Shown: piece after piece, positions 52,665-64,000 of the stretch
Numbering within the stretch: the stretch's first letter is position 1
Layout of the letters: every line of letters starts with the position of its first letter
Assembly: GCF_033366695.1 (NCBI RefSeq)
Contig: NZ_JAOBTQ010000001.1
Span: 3,534,001 to 3,598,000 of the forward strand
Source: Streptomyces sp. SCL15-4
GTDB taxonomy: Bacteria > Actinomycetota > Actinomycetes > Streptomycetales > Streptomycetaceae
Direction: 5' to 3'
DNA: 64,000 nt
Notes under the pieces: model-generated
What the model saw: the letters and a program-made list of their open reading frames with translations, nothing else
The model's database searches: none
Told to the model about the DNA's origin: nothing
Translations under genes and position numbers: made by a program

Positions 52665-55600
52665 TTACAGCCGGCGGCTCTCCAGCGGCCCCAGGTACAG
52701 CTCCGGAAGCCCGCCCGTGTCGATCAGCAGGCGCTGCACCACCACCGTCGGGTCGACCATCCAGAACTTCAGGCGGTGGACGCCCGGCTTCTCCACGGAG
52801 TGGCGCGTCGCCGTCGCGTTGATGTTGTCCGACGTGTGGCGGGCCCACACCGCGTTCAGCGCGCCGTCGTCCGCGCCCTCGGTGATGTCCACGGTCCTGA
52901 TCGGACCGTCGTCCAAGGAGATGCCGTAGCGCAGGCCCTGGACGCCGGGCAGGGCCGGGTTGCGCGGGGACAGGTGCGCCCAGACCGTCACCTCGGTGGA
53001 GGAGGACAGGAGCGTCACCTCGTACTCCAGGTGGGGGGTGGAGCCGCCCGGGGTCTGGCGGGGAGCCGTCACCGGCCACGGGGTCACGCCCGCTCCGGTG
53101 CGGCCGATGCCGTCGATGCGGCGCCACCGGCCGACCGCACGGTCGTAGTGCTCGGCGTCGATCGCCACGTAGCCGCCGGCCTCCACGAAGCCCCGTGCCC
53201 GCACGCCCGACGGTCGTTCCGCCACGCAGCGGACCGCGACCGACGCGCCCGCGCCGTGCACCGTAAGGGTCGCCTCCGCGCGCCCCTTGGGTGCCCGGGA
53301 CCAGTCGACCTCCACCTCCAGGCGGACCTGCTTCTCCACCCGGCCGCGCGGCCGGTCCACCCGCAGCCACGGCGCCGAGACGGAGACCTCGTAGGGGAAC
53401 GGCGTACGGCCCCGGTTGAAGATCTCCACATACTGGCGGGGACGGGTCTGGTACGGGCTGAAGGGCGGCAGAACGGCCTCACCCGACGCGCCCCCGGGCC
53501 ACCACTCGCCCTTGTCCTCCGCGCCGTCCACCGACACGCCCAGCTCCGCCGCCTCCGGCACCTCGATGCGCCGCACCGCCGGGAAGAGCACGTCGGGTAT
53601 GGCCACGTTGTCCTTCTCCGGCTGCTGCCAGGGCGCGTTCGGGCCGTAGCGGTCGACGTCGCCGTAGTCGATGTGCGGCTGGGTCTGGAAGCCCTTCCAT
53701 TTGCCGTTCGCCACCCGCGAGTTGAAACGGTCGGCGAGCGCGAAATCGCGGTCGAGGCCCGCCTCCGCCTGGGCCGCGCGGTCGTTCGCCGCGGCCCGGC
53801 CCTGCGCCGCGTAGAGCAGGTTGGTGAACTCCGCCTGCCGCAGCTCGTACAGGTTCGCGGTCGCCGTCACCTCGTAGCCGGCCAGTTCGAACCACGCGTC
53901 CCGCAGCCGCTCCGGCAGCCTGCGCTCGACGCGTTCGGCGCGGCGGCCCAGTTCGCGCCACTCCTCGGTGACCCGCTCCAGCTCCCGGTGCGCGAAGTAG
54001 TACGGGGTCTGCTGGTCGTCGTTGACGATCCGGTCGCCGGAGAGGGTGATCCGGCGGTTCAGCAGCTCCGGTTTGCGGCGGGCCTGGAGCCGGCCGTACT
54101 CCGCCAGCAGCGAAGCGATCTCCGCCGACTGCGCCTCGCCGAAGTTCTGCCGGGCGTAGCGCTCCTCCCACTCGCCGAGGCGCTCCAGCGGCAGGCGGTC
54201 CGGGTCCCAGGCGTAGTCGAGGAAGAACTCCGTCGGGAGTTCGTTGCCCTTCAGGTCGCCGACGTTGACCACCCACAGGCCGTGGTTGCCATAGGCGTGC
54301 GCCTGGTGGAGCTGGTCCCAGACGTTGCGGAGGTTCGCGGTGTCGACCCACTTGTAGTTGCGGCCGGCGCCGACGTAGTCGAAGTGGTAGTACAGGCCGT
54401 AACCGCCGGTGCGGGGGCCGTCCGGGTGCTTGCGGATGTTGCCCCAGTTGTCGTCCGTGAGGACCACGGTGACGTCGTCGGGGGCGCGCAGGCCCCGGTC
54501 CCAGTAGCGCTGCACCTCCTTGTAGAGGGTCCACACCTGCGGGGTCTCGGCGGCCGGCCTCCCGGTCACCTCCTCGATGATGCGGCGCTGGTCGGCGATG
54601 ATCTCCTGCATCAGCTCGATGCCGTCGCCGTCGGGCAGGCTGGTGTCGCCGTTGCCGCGCATGCCGAGGGTCACCACGCCCTCGAAGCCCTCGTCGACCA
54701 TCCGCTGGATGCCGGCCCGCCAGTACGCGCGGATCGCCTCCGCGTTGCGGCGGTACGACCATTCGCCCGTGCCCCCGTAAGGGTCGGACCCGGAGCCCGC
54801 GTGCCGGTTCCACTCCTCGATGCCGCGCATCATCGGCGCCTCGTGAGAGGTGCCCATGACAATCCCGTACTGGGCGGCCCTGCGGTGGTTCTCCGGGTCG
54901 TCCTCGGCGAAGGCACGGCCCCAGACCGCCGGCCAGAGGTAGTTGCCCTTCAGCCGCAGCAGGACCTCGAACACCTTCGCGTAGAAGTCGGCCGTGAAGC
55001 CGTTGGGGAAGCCCGGTGCCTTTCCGGGGCCGAAGTAGGCCGGGGCCCAGGTGCCGAGCGCCGGGTTCTCGTCGTTGATGAAGATGCCCCGGTACTTCAC
55101 CGCCGGCGTCCCCTGGGTGAAGCGGCCGGGCTTCACCCAGACGTGCGCGCGCCGGGCCGGCGGTACGTCGTCCCACCAGTGCCAGGGCGAGACGCCGATG
55201 CCGTACGAGACGTCGTACGCCCCGAAGATCGTGCCCCGCGGATCGCTGCCCGCGATGACGAACGCCCGCTCCACCCCGGGCATCGGATGGTCCACGACCG
55301 TCTGGAGCGAGGTCTCCCACTTGCCGCGCACGCCGGTCACGTCGAGCTTTCCGGACCGGATCAGGCCGTCGATCAGCGGGCTGCGGCCGATCGTGCCGAC
55401 CAGCACCGGGAAGCGGCCGATCGTGGTGCCCGGACGGACGCCGGTCACCCGCGCGAGGTCGTCTCGGAGGTCCCCTGCGACCCGTACGACTCCGGGGTGA
55501 TCCTCCTGGCTGACCACCACCGGCGCGCCCACGAGGGAGAACACCCCGCCGGTGAACGAGATGTACGACCCCGGGTCCGTCACCCGCAGCCCCTCCCCGG

Positions 55601-55727
55601 CCCCGGACACGACCCCGGATCCGGGTTCGGACGCGGCCTCCGCCGCCGGTCCCGACACCGCGGCCAGACCGGCGCCCAGAACCGTCCCGCCCAGGACCGT
55701 CCTACGGCTGACGTGCGCAGACGACAT
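52665..55727 (-). CDS. Secreted glycoside hydrolase family 115 (putative xylan alpha-1,2-glucuronidase)
   Basis: 1020 aa. A twin-arginine signal (SRRTVLGGTVLGAGLAAVSG, about residues 7-26) leads to export. The GH115 catalytic region (about 50-700) has GTIFGAYDVSYGIGVSPWHWWDDVP, KYRGIFINDENPAL, MGTSHEAPMMRG, VTLGMRGNGDTSLPDG and VVLTDDNWGN. The C-terminal GH115-associated beta domain (about 760-1020) follows. GH115 enzymes remove (methyl)glucuronic acid from glucuronoxylan, also from internal positions. CCGGAGGAG precedes the ATG at 55727. No xylanase gene is adjacent; a palindrome upstream may be an operator. Confidence 0.93.
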   Translation of the reverse strand: MSSAHVSRRTVLGGTVLGAGLAAVSGPAAEAASEPGSGVVSGAGEGLRVTDPGSYISFTGGVFSLVGAPVVVSQEDHPGVVRVAGDLRDDLARVTGVRPGTTIGRFPVLVGTIGRSPLIDGLIRSGKLDVTGVRGKWETSLQTVVDHPMPGVERAFVIAGSDPRGTIFGAYDVSYGIGVSPWHWWDDVPPARRAHVWVKPGRFTQGTPAVKYRGIFINDENPALGTWAPAYFGPGKAPGFPNGFTADFYAKVFEVLLRLKGNYLWPAVWGRAFAEDDPENHRRAAQYGIVMGTSHEAPMMRGIEEWNRHAGSGSDPYGGTGEWSYRRNAEAIRAYWRAGIQRMVDEGFEGVVTLGMRGNGDTSLPDGDGIELMQEIIADQRRIIEEVTGRPAAETPQVWTLYKEVQRYWDRGLRAPDDVTVVLTDDNWGNIRKHPDGPRTGGYGLYYHFDYVGAGRNYKWVDTANLRNVWDQLHQAHAYGNHGLWVVNVGDLKGNELPTEFFLDYAWDPDRLPLERLGEWEERYARQNFGEAQSAEIASLLAEYGRLQARRKPELLNRRITLSGDRIVNDDQQTPYYFAHRELERVTEEWRELGRRAERVERRLPERLRDAWFELAGYEVTATANLYELRQAEFTNLLYAAQGRAAANDRAAQAEAGLDRDFALADRFNSRVANGKWKGFQTQPHIDYGDVDRYGPNAPWQQPEKDNVAIPDVLFPAVRRIEVPEAAELGVSVDGAEDKGEWWPGGASGEAVLPPFSPYQTRPRQYVEIFNRGRTPFPYEVSVSAPWLRVDRPRGRVEKQVRLEVEVDWSRAPKGRAEATLTVHGAGASVAVRCVAERPSGVRARGFVEAGGYVAIDAEHYDRAVGRWRRIDGIGRTGAGVTPWPVTAPRQTPGGSTPHLEYEVTLLSSSTEVTVWAHLSPRNPALPGVQGLRYGISLDDGPIRTVDITEGADDGALNAVWARHTSDNINATATRHSVEKPGVHRLKFWMVDPTVVVQRLLIDTGGLPELYLGPLESRRL

Positions 55728-55757
55728 ACAACACTCCTCCGGCTCCCACATGCCTCG

Positions 55758-55784
55758 CTATTTGCTCAGCGGCATGACAAATAG
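55758..55784 (-). promoter_or_regulatory. AT-rich inverted repeat upstream of the GH115 gene
   Basis: CTATTTG (55758-55764) and CAAATAG (55778-55784) are perfect complements 13 nt apart, flanked by CCTCG and CGAGG. It is 30-57 nt before the GH115 start, where a repressor would overlap the promoter. Confidence 0.5.
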
Positions 55785-55900
55785 TGGGCGAGGCGACGGC
55801 ACCGGGGAACGGGTCGGGCGCACCGAATAGTTTCGAGACCCGTAAGGGACGCCTCAGGGAGGCCGGCGGCGGTGCCGGCGGGGGCCGCTAGCCTCCGGCC

Positions 55901-56902
55901 ATGACCCGTACCACTCCCCCGCGCCCCCTGGACATCACCGGCCCCTTCCCCGAGCTGGCCCCGCTCGCCCGCACCGCCGTACGGCTGCACCCCCGGGCCG
56001 GCACGCCCACCCCGGCGGACAGCTCGCTCGGCGGACCGCTGCTGTGGCCCGAGGAGGAGGCGTGGCCGGGGTGCCCGGAGCATGCCGGGCCCTGGCACAA
56101 GGGCGTGGCCCCCGACGACGTACGACGGGCCCGGCGCGTGCTGCGGGAGGCGTGGGCCCGGCCCCGCGCGGAGGGCGATGCGCTGCTGACCGAGGAGGAG
56201 AGGGCCGTCGTGGACCGGGGGCGGGAGCGGGTGCGGATACCCGTGGACGGGCCGCTTCCGATGGTTCCGGCGCTCCAGCTGTACGCCGCCGACGTGCCAG
56301 CGCTGCCCCGCCCGGACGGCACCGATCTGCTCCAGGTGCTGTGGTGCCCGTTCGACCACAACCCCGGCCGTCTGCCCCGTGTCGAGCTGCGCCGGCGCGA
56401 CTCCGCCGCCGTCACCGCCCCGCTCGCCGCGCCCCCGCGGCCCGCCGTGGCCGGCGACCGCGACTACCTGCCCGAACCCTGTGTGCTGCACCCGGAGACC
56501 GTCACGGAGTACCCGGCCCCGCACGAGCTGCCCGAGGAACTGGCCGAACGTATCGAGGCGTGGGAGGACTCTCGGGAGGACACCGGGCTCCGCTACCAGT
56601 ACGACCTCTCCGTGGCCCCGGGCACCAAGCTCGGCGGCCACGCGCCCTGGAGCTACTCCGACCCCTTCCCCATGGCCTGCGGCGAGTGCGGGTCGCCGGT
56701 ACGGCCCCTGCTCACCTTCGACGGCGCCGAGTGGGACGGCGGCAGCGGGAGCTGGCGCCCACTGGAGGATGCCGGGTACACCGGACCGATGTTCCAGGGG
56801 CCGTCCGGGCAGACCGAGCTGAACTTCGGCCGCGGGTACTGCATGCAGATCTACGCGTGCGAGGCGTCGTACGACCATCCGCCGCTGACGAACATGCAGT
56901 GA
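55901..56902 (+). CDS. DUF1963-like protein
   Basis: 333 aa, soluble. The sequence LGGPLLWPEEEAWPGCPEH, then LQLYAADVP, then TKLGGHAPWSYSDPFPMACGECGSPVRPLLTFDG and LNFGRGYCMQIYACEASYDH resembles the YwqG/DUF1963 pattern with repeated GG.P.W blocks and beta strands. CGEC and CMQIYAC could bind metal. Function is unknown. The ATG at 55901 gives MTRTTPPRPLDITGPF. It is divergent from the GH115 gene and convergent with tuf. Confidence 0.75.
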   Translation: MTRTTPPRPLDITGPFPELAPLARTAVRLHPRAGTPTPADSSLGGPLLWPEEEAWPGCPEHAGPWHKGVAPDDVRRARRVLREAWARPRAEGDALLTEEERAVVDRGRERVRIPVDGPLPMVPALQLYAADVPALPRPDGTDLLQVLWCPFDHNPGRLPRVELRRRDSAAVTAPLAAPPRPAVAGDRDYLPEPCVLHPETVTEYPAPHELPEELAERIEAWEDSREDTGLRYQYDLSVAPGTKLGGHAPWSYSDPFPMACGECGSPVRPLLTFDGAEWDGGSGSWRPLEDAGYTGPMFQGPSGQTELNFGRGYCMQIYACEASYDHPPLTNMQ

Positions 56903-56921
56903 ACCCCCCGGAAAAGCAGAA

Positions 56922-56953
56922 GAGGCCCGTACGACCGGAGTCGTACGGGCCTC
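56922..56953. terminator. Bidirectional terminator after tuf
   Basis: A perfect 14-bp stem (GAGGCCCGTACGAC and complement) with a CGGA loop. On the minus strand it is followed by TTCTGCTTTT, a classical T-rich tail, so it ends the rpsL-rpsG-fusA-tuf transcript. It also serves the convergent DUF1963-like gene. Confidence 0.9.
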
Positions 56954-56990
56954 CCCTTAGGTCAGGTGCTGACCCTCAAGCAAGCGGAAC

Positions 56991-58184
<1,194 letters not shown>

Positions 58185-58265
58185 TGGGGTCCTCCTGTGG
58201 AGTGGTTCTGTACGCCTTACTTCATCGGCGCCAGGTGATCTTTGCTGTAAAGGCCCGGAACCCGG

Positions 58266-58295
58266 GGCAAACGCTCGCGATTGCGGACGTTTGCC
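58266..58295 (-). terminator. Hairpin in the fusA-tuf gap
   Basis: GGCAAACG pairs perfectly with CGTTTGCC, with an inner CGC/GCG around GATT. It lies 80 nt upstream of tuf. It could be a partial terminator or a leader structure that sets tuf expression. Confidence 0.55.
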
Positions 58296-58340
58296 TCTGG
58301 AGGCTCCGGAGTCAAGCCTACGGCGTGTTAACGCGGTGCG

Positions 58341-60467
<2,127 letters not shown>

Positions 60468-60506
60468 AAGGCTTCAGTCTTCTCTCGGTCTCGATGTGGG
60501 TAGCGA

Positions 60507-60977
60507 CTACCAGCGGTAGTGCGCGAAGGCCTTGTTGGACTCGGCCATCTTGTGGGTGTCCTCGCGCTTCTTCACGGCCGCACCGAGGCCGTTGGAGGCA
60601 TCGAGAAGCTCGTTGAGGAGACGCTCGGTCATGGTCTTCTCGCGACGGGCGCGGGAGTAACCGACCAGCCAGCGCAGCGCCAGGGTGTTGGCGCGGCCGG
60701 GCTTGACCTCGACCGGCACCTGGTAGGTGGCGCCACCGACACGGCGGGACTTGACCTCGAGGGTCGGCTTGATGTTCTCAAGAGCGCGCTTGAGCGTGAT
60801 GACCGGGTCGTTGCCGGTCTTCTCGCGCAGGCCCTCCATGGCGCCGTAGACGATGCGCTCGGCGGTGGAGCGCTTGCCGTTCAGCAGCACCTTGTTGATC
60901 AGGGAGGTCACCAGAGGAGAGCCGTAGACCGGGTCGATGATGACCGGGCGCTTCGGGGCGGGGCCCTTACGAGGCAT
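60507..60977 (-). CDS. rpsG: 30S ribosomal protein S7
   Basis: 156 aa. [42 protein letters not shown] and [25 protein letters not shown] are the S7 signatures; it nucleates the 30S head and lies at the E site. In E. coli S7 represses this operon. The ATG at 60977 is 2 nt past the rpsL stop. Confidence 0.98.
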   Translation of the reverse strand: MPRKGPAPKRPVIIDPVYGSPLVTSLINKVLLNGKRSTAERIVYGAMEGLREKTGNDPVITLKRALENIKPTLEVKSRRVGGATYQVPVEVKPGRANTLALRWLVGYSRARREKTMTERLLNELLDASNGLGAAVKKREDTHKMAESNKAFAHYRW

Positions 60978-60979
60978 TC

Positions 60980-61351
60980 TTACTTCTCCTTCTTGGCGCC
61001 GTAACGGCTGCGAGCCTGCTTGCGGTTCTTGACACCCTGGGTGTCGAGCGAACCGCGGATGATCTTGTAACGAACACCCGGCAGGTCCTTCACACGGCCG
61101 CCGCGCACGAGCACGATGGAGTGCTCCTGCAGGTTGTGTCCCTCACCCGGAATGTAAGCGGTGACCTCGATGCCGCTGGTCAGACGCACACGCGCGACCT
61201 TGCGGAGGGCCGAGTTCGGCTTCTTCGGGGTGGTCGTGAACACACGCGTGCAGACGCCACGACGCTGAGGGGAACCCTCGAGTGCGGGCGTCTTGTTCTT
61301 TTCGACCTTGTCCTGCCGGCCCTTGCGGACCAGCTGCTGGATCGTAGGCAC
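60980..61351 (-). CDS. rpsL: 30S ribosomal protein S12
   Basis: 123 aa. It controls decoding accuracy and is the streptomycin-resistance protein. Lys43 ([13 protein letters not shown]) and Lys88 ([13 protein letters not shown]) are the wild-type, sensitive residues. The GTG at 61351 follows CCGGAGAAGTA and fits the family length; the upstream frame was rejected. It is the first gene of the rpsL-rpsG-fusA-tuf operon. Confidence 0.98.
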   Translation of the reverse strand: MPTIQQLVRKGRQDKVEKNKTPALEGSPQRRGVCTRVFTTTPKKPNSALRKVARVRLTSGIEVTAYIPGEGHNLQEHSIVLVRGGRVKDLPGVRYKIIRGSLDTQGVKNRKQARSRYGAKKEK

Positions 61352-61401
61352 TACTTCTCCGGTTTCTGTGTGCCGATGGGTACAGCTAACCTGGAACGTC
61401 G

Positions 61402-61426
61402 CCGACCCACGCGGTCGGGTGTGTCG
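61402..61426 (-). promoter_or_regulatory. Leader element shared with rpsJ
   Basis: It is the same 25-nt element as 41859-41883 with one change (CACACC for CACGCC on the minus strand), 51 nt before rpsL. CCGACC and GGTCGG can pair. GTTCCAGGTTAG follows it at 61386-61397, matching GTTCCAG and GTTAG pieces in the rpsJ leader. Confidence 0.6.
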
Positions 61427-61464
61427 AATCCGCAGGACCCCCACCGCGAGGCGGGAAGAAGCGC

Positions 61465-61470
61465 AGATTA
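61465..61470 (-). promoter_or_regulatory. Candidate rpsL -10 box
   Basis: TAATCT on the minus strand is identical to the S10 promoter -10 box. No good -35 is seen at the usual distance. Transcription from here would give a leader of about 105 nt that begins just before the shared element. Confidence 0.4.
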
Positions 61471-61623
61471 CGGTGGCCGCTCATGACTCGCCGTACGGTT
61501 CACAGGCACGCACAGGAGCCAGGGCACACCCCAGGCACAAGGTCTGAGCGTACCTACCTCATTCGCTGCGGTCAAAACAAATGGGGTCCACACCAACCGG
61601 TCAGGCCCGGGCTGTGCTCACGG

Positions 61624-62046
61624 TCACTTCTCCGGGAGCCCCAGGTGCCGGCGGATCAACCGGGCGTCCTCCCGGTCCTTTGGCCGGCCGAGCCTTTCCT
61701 TACAGGCCAGGACGTCGCCGAGCGGAGAGAAGGGGATCGCCTGCACCCATTCCGCGGCCTCGATCATCGCGTCCGGCCCCGGGGAGCCCGGGAGCCAGCG
61801 ATCGAACACCTCTATGCGCCCGCCGAAGAGCGACACCAGGCAGCCGTACCCGGACAGCGGTACCACGGGGTCCCCGAGCCGCAGAGCGGCCTTCCACGCG
61901 TCACCCCTGGCGACGACGTCCAGATCGCGTTCCACGTTGCGCAGACCGTGCGCGAGAAGGGGTCCACTGCCCGTCACCACGTAGTCCCCCGCCGGCAGCG
62001 CCAGCGAGCACAGCTCACGAATCAAGGGGTGCTCGGACAGCTCCAA
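61624..62046 (-). CDS. Small nucleotidyltransferase-like protein
   Basis: 140 aa. It has YVVTGSGPLLAHGLRNVERDLDVVARGDAW near residues 20-50, like the G[GS] and DxD elements of minimal nucleotidyltransferases, and ACKERLGRPKDREDARLIRRHLG at the end, as in the AbiEii/DUF6036-like superfamily. Catalysis is not proven. The TTG at 62046 follows GGCGGGAGATGCC and fits where conservation starts; the longer frame upstream is low-complexity. It lies between rpoC and rpsL in the same direction. Confidence 0.65.
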   Translation of the reverse strand: MELSEHPLIRELCSLALPAGDYVVTGSGPLLAHGLRNVERDLDVVARGDAWKAALRLGDPVVPLSGYGCLVSLFGGRIEVFDRWLPGSPGPDAMIEAAEWVQAIPFSPLGDVLACKERLGRPKDREDARLIRRHLGLPEK

Positions 62047-62275
62047 GGCATCTCCCGCCCCTGGAGGACAGACAGTCCGGCCGCCGACCGCGCCGCCATG
62101 CCCATGGCCGGTGCCGCCATGACACCGGCCAGAGTACCGACCAGCCGAAGCGTTCCGCCTGGCTGGGCCGGCGCCGGAGAACCGCCCCCAGAGCGGCCAG
62201 GACGGCGGCACAGAGCGCCGCCCAGGGCCGTATGCGGTCCGTGTACGAGGAAACGGCCTAGCCGCCGCACACGCC

Positions 62276-62311
62276 GAAGGGCGGCCACCCCCTACGGGAT
62301 GGCCGCCCTTC
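62276..62311 (-). terminator. Terminator after rpoC
   Basis: A perfect 12-bp stem (GAAGGGCGGCCA / TGGCCGCCCTTC) with a 12-nt loop lies 12 nt past the rpoC stop. It ends the rpoBC transcript. The rest of 62047-62275 shows no gene. Confidence 0.8.
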
Positions 62312-62322
62312 ATGCTGCTCGC

Positions 62323-64000
62323 TTACTGGTTGTACGGACCGTAGTCGTAGTCCTCCAGCGGGACGGCCTGGCCGGAGCCGGTGCCGAACGGCGAGTAGTC
62401 GATGTCGTCGTAGCCGACGGCCGAGTACATCGCGGCCTTGGCCTCCTCGGTCGGCTCGACCCGGATGTTGCGGTAGCGGGACAGGCCCGTACCGGCCGGG
62501 ATGAGCTTACCGATGATGACGTTCTCCTTGAGGCCGATGAGGCTGTCGGACTTGGCGTTGATCGCCGCGTCCGTCAGGACTCGGGTCGTCTCCTGGAAGG
62601 AGGCGGCCGACAGCCAGGATTCCGTCGCCAGCGAGGCCTTGGTGATACCCATCAGCTGCGGACGACCGGAGGCCGGGTGACCGCCCTCCTGGACCACACG
62701 ACGGTTCTCCTGCTCGAAGCGGGAGCGCTCGACCAGCTCGCCGGGCAGCAGCTCGGCGTCGCCGGACTCGATGATCGTCACGCGGCGCAGCATCTGCCGG
62801 ATGATGATCTCGATGTGCTTGTCGTGGATCGACACACCCTGCGAGTTGTAGACCTTCTGGACCTCGCCGACCAGGTGGACCTGGACGGCACGCTGGCCCA
62901 GGATGCGCAGCACGTCGTGCGGGTTGGTGGCACCCACGGTGAGCTGCTGGCCCACCTCGACGTGGTCGCCCTCGCGGACCAGGACCTTGGCGCGCTTCGA
63001 GATCGGGTACGCCGTCTCGTCGCTGCCGTCGTCCGGGGTGACGACGATCTTCTTGGTCTTCTCGGTCTCCTCGATGCGGACGCGGCCGCTCGCCTCGGAG
63101 ATCGGGGCGACACCCTTCGGGGTACGGGCCTCGAAGAGCTCGACGACACGCGGCAGACCCTGGGTGATGTCGTCACCGGCCACACCACCGGTGTGGAAGG
63201 TACGCATCGTCAGCTGGGTACCGGGCTCACCGATGGACTGGGCGGCGATGATGCCGACCGCCTCGCCGATGTCGACCAGCTTGCCGGTGGCGAGCGAACG
63301 GCCGTAGCACATCGCGCAGGTACCGACGGCGGACTCGCAGGTCAGGACCGAGCGGGTCTTGACCTCCTCGACGCCGCGGGAGACCAGTTCCTCGATGAGG
63401 ACGTCGCCCAGGTCGGTGCCGGCCGGGGCCAGCACCTGGCCCTCGACCACGATGTCCTCGGCGAGGCAGCGCGCGTACACGGACGTCTCGACGTTGTCCG
63501 TCTTGCGCAGCACGCCGTCGGCGCCCCGGTCGGCGATCCGCAGCTTGAGGCCACGCTCGGTGCCGCAGTCCTCCTCGCGGATGATGACGTCCTGCGAGAC
63601 GTCCACCAGACGACGGGTGAGGTAACCCGAGTCGGCGGTACGCAGGGCGGTGTCCGCCAGACCCTTACGGGCACCGTGGGTGGAGATGAAGTACTCCAGC
63701 ACGGACAGGCCCTCACGGAACGACGCCTTGATCGGACGCGGGATCGTCTCGTTCTTGGCGTTCGACACCAGACCACGCATACCGGCGATCTGCCGCATCT
63801 GCATCATGTTTCCTCGGGCACCCGAGTCAACCATCATGAAGATGGGGTTCGTCTTGGGGAAGTTCTCGTTCATCGCCTCGGCGACCTCGTTGGTCGCCTT
63901 GGTCCAGATCGCGATGAGCTCCTGAGTGCGCTCTTCCTTGGTGATCAGACCGCGCTCGTACTGCTTCTGGACCTTCTCGTCCTGCGCCTCGTAGCCCTTG
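62323..64000 (-). CDS. rpoC: DNA-directed RNA polymerase subunit beta', C-terminal part
   Basis: 558 codons are visible; the gene continues past the right edge. The fragment includes [13 protein letters not shown] with [13 protein letters not shown] (bridge-helix vicinity), the second zinc site (DCGTERG with [11 protein letters not shown]), the trigger-loop region [18 protein letters not shown] and the C-terminal clamp-side sequence [38 protein letters not shown]. The tail ends DYDYGPYNQ as in other Streptomyces. It is the catalytic core subunit. Stop at 62323. Confidence 0.98.
   Translation of the reverse strand, partial: KGYEAQDEKVQKQYERGLITKEERTQELIAIWTKATNEVAEAMNENFPKTNPIFMMVDSGARGNMMQMRQIAGMRGLVSNAKNETIPRPIKASFREGLSVLEYFISTHGARKGLADTALRTADSGYLTRRLVDVSQDVIIREEDCGTERGLKLRIADRGADGVLRKTDNVETSVYARCLAEDIVVEGQVLAPAGTDLGDVLIEELVSRGVEEVKTRSVLTCESAVGTCAMCYGRSLATGKLVDIGEAVGIIAAQSIGEPGTQLTMRTFHTGGVAGDDITQGLPRVVELFEARTPKGVAPISEASGRVRIEETEKTKKIVVTPDDGSDETAYPISKRAKVLVREGDHVEVGQQLTVGATNPHDVLRILGQRAVQVHLVGEVQKVYNSQGVSIHDKHIEIIIRQMLRRVTIIESGDAELLPGELVERSRFEQENRRVVQEGGHPASGRPQLMGITKASLATESWLSAASFQETTRVLTDAAINAKSDSLIGLKENVIIGKLIPAGTGLSRYRNIRVEPTEEAKAAMYSAVGYDDIDYSPFGTGSGQAVPLEDYDYGPYNQ

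Noticed and set aside
52776..55784. A 1002-codon plus-strand frame opposite the GH115 gene
   Set aside because: It mirrors the codon periodicity of the GH115 gene and shows no family motif.
61581..62261. A plus-strand 226-codon frame over the nucleotidyltransferase-like gene
   Set aside because: Ser/Arg/Pro-rich translation without motif, opposite a better-supported gene.

Overview
The window is a stretch of very high-GC actinobacterial chromosome. The gene order around rpoC, rpsL-rpsG-fusA-tuf, the S10, spc and alpha ribosomal-protein clusters, rplM-rpsI, glmM, coaA, glmS, acpS, alr and the tsa genes is the order known from Streptomyces. Frequent GTG and TTG starts, 4-nt start/stop overlaps, a Tat-exported glycosidase, a whiJ/abaA-like XRE-DUF397-ATPase module and an ECF42 sigma factor fit that genus. 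Species cannot be fixed from the sequence alone. Almost all housekeeping genes lie on the minus strand, so the biological order runs from right to left.

Layout from left to right. 1-5475: the N-terminus of a lipoprotein, a THUMP-like methyltransferase, an ECF42 sigma factor with its DGPF/YCII partner, an LCP cell-wall ligase and a LacI regulator. 5602-5782: a divergent tRNA-Gly(UCC) with its own promoter and terminator. 5848-14446: a minus-strand run with a small protein, tsaD, rimI, tsaB, tsaE, an alpha/beta hydrolase, alr, the NAD(P)HX repair enzyme and acpS, interrupted by a degenerate L,D-transpeptidase-like gene on the plus strand. 14511-21869: an SDR, a small secreted protein, glmS, a frameshifted CdiI-like gene, coaA, a DUF389 membrane protein and glmM. 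22087-41789: rpsI-rplM, a membrane protein, truA, then the alpha (rplQ, rpoA, rpsK, rpsM, rpmJ, infA), map-adk-secY, spc (rplO to rplN) and S10 (rpsQ to rpsJ) clusters. 42271-56902: an accessory block with two hypothetical proteins, the XRE/DUF397/ATPase/HTH group, a two-component system facing an MMPL exporter, a HEAT-MerR pair, a GH115 alpha-glucuronidase and a DUF1963-like protein. 56991-64000: tuf, fusA, rpsG, rpsL, a small nucleotidyltransferase-like gene and the 3' part of rpoC.

The core genes supply ribosomal proteins, core RNA polymerase, translation factors, the Sec channel, methionine aminopeptidase, t6A tRNA modification, amino-sugar and D-alanine precursors for the wall, and CoA. 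Strong hairpins divide the ribosomal clusters into transcription units, and promoters with TTGACC -35 boxes and TAAYCT -10 boxes precede rpsJ and rplM. The rpsJ and rpsL leaders share a nearly identical 25-nt hairpin element.

The items most worth a second look are: the divergent tRNA-Gly that keeps all glycyl-tRNA synthetase identity positions but has G55 in the T loop; the shared rpsJ/rpsL leader element; the MerR regulator with fused HEAT repeats, its HEAT partner and a 19-bp dyad in the promoter; the G GGC CCG heptamer exactly where the CdiI-like reading frame breaks; and the transpeptidase-like protein that has lost its catalytic Cys.
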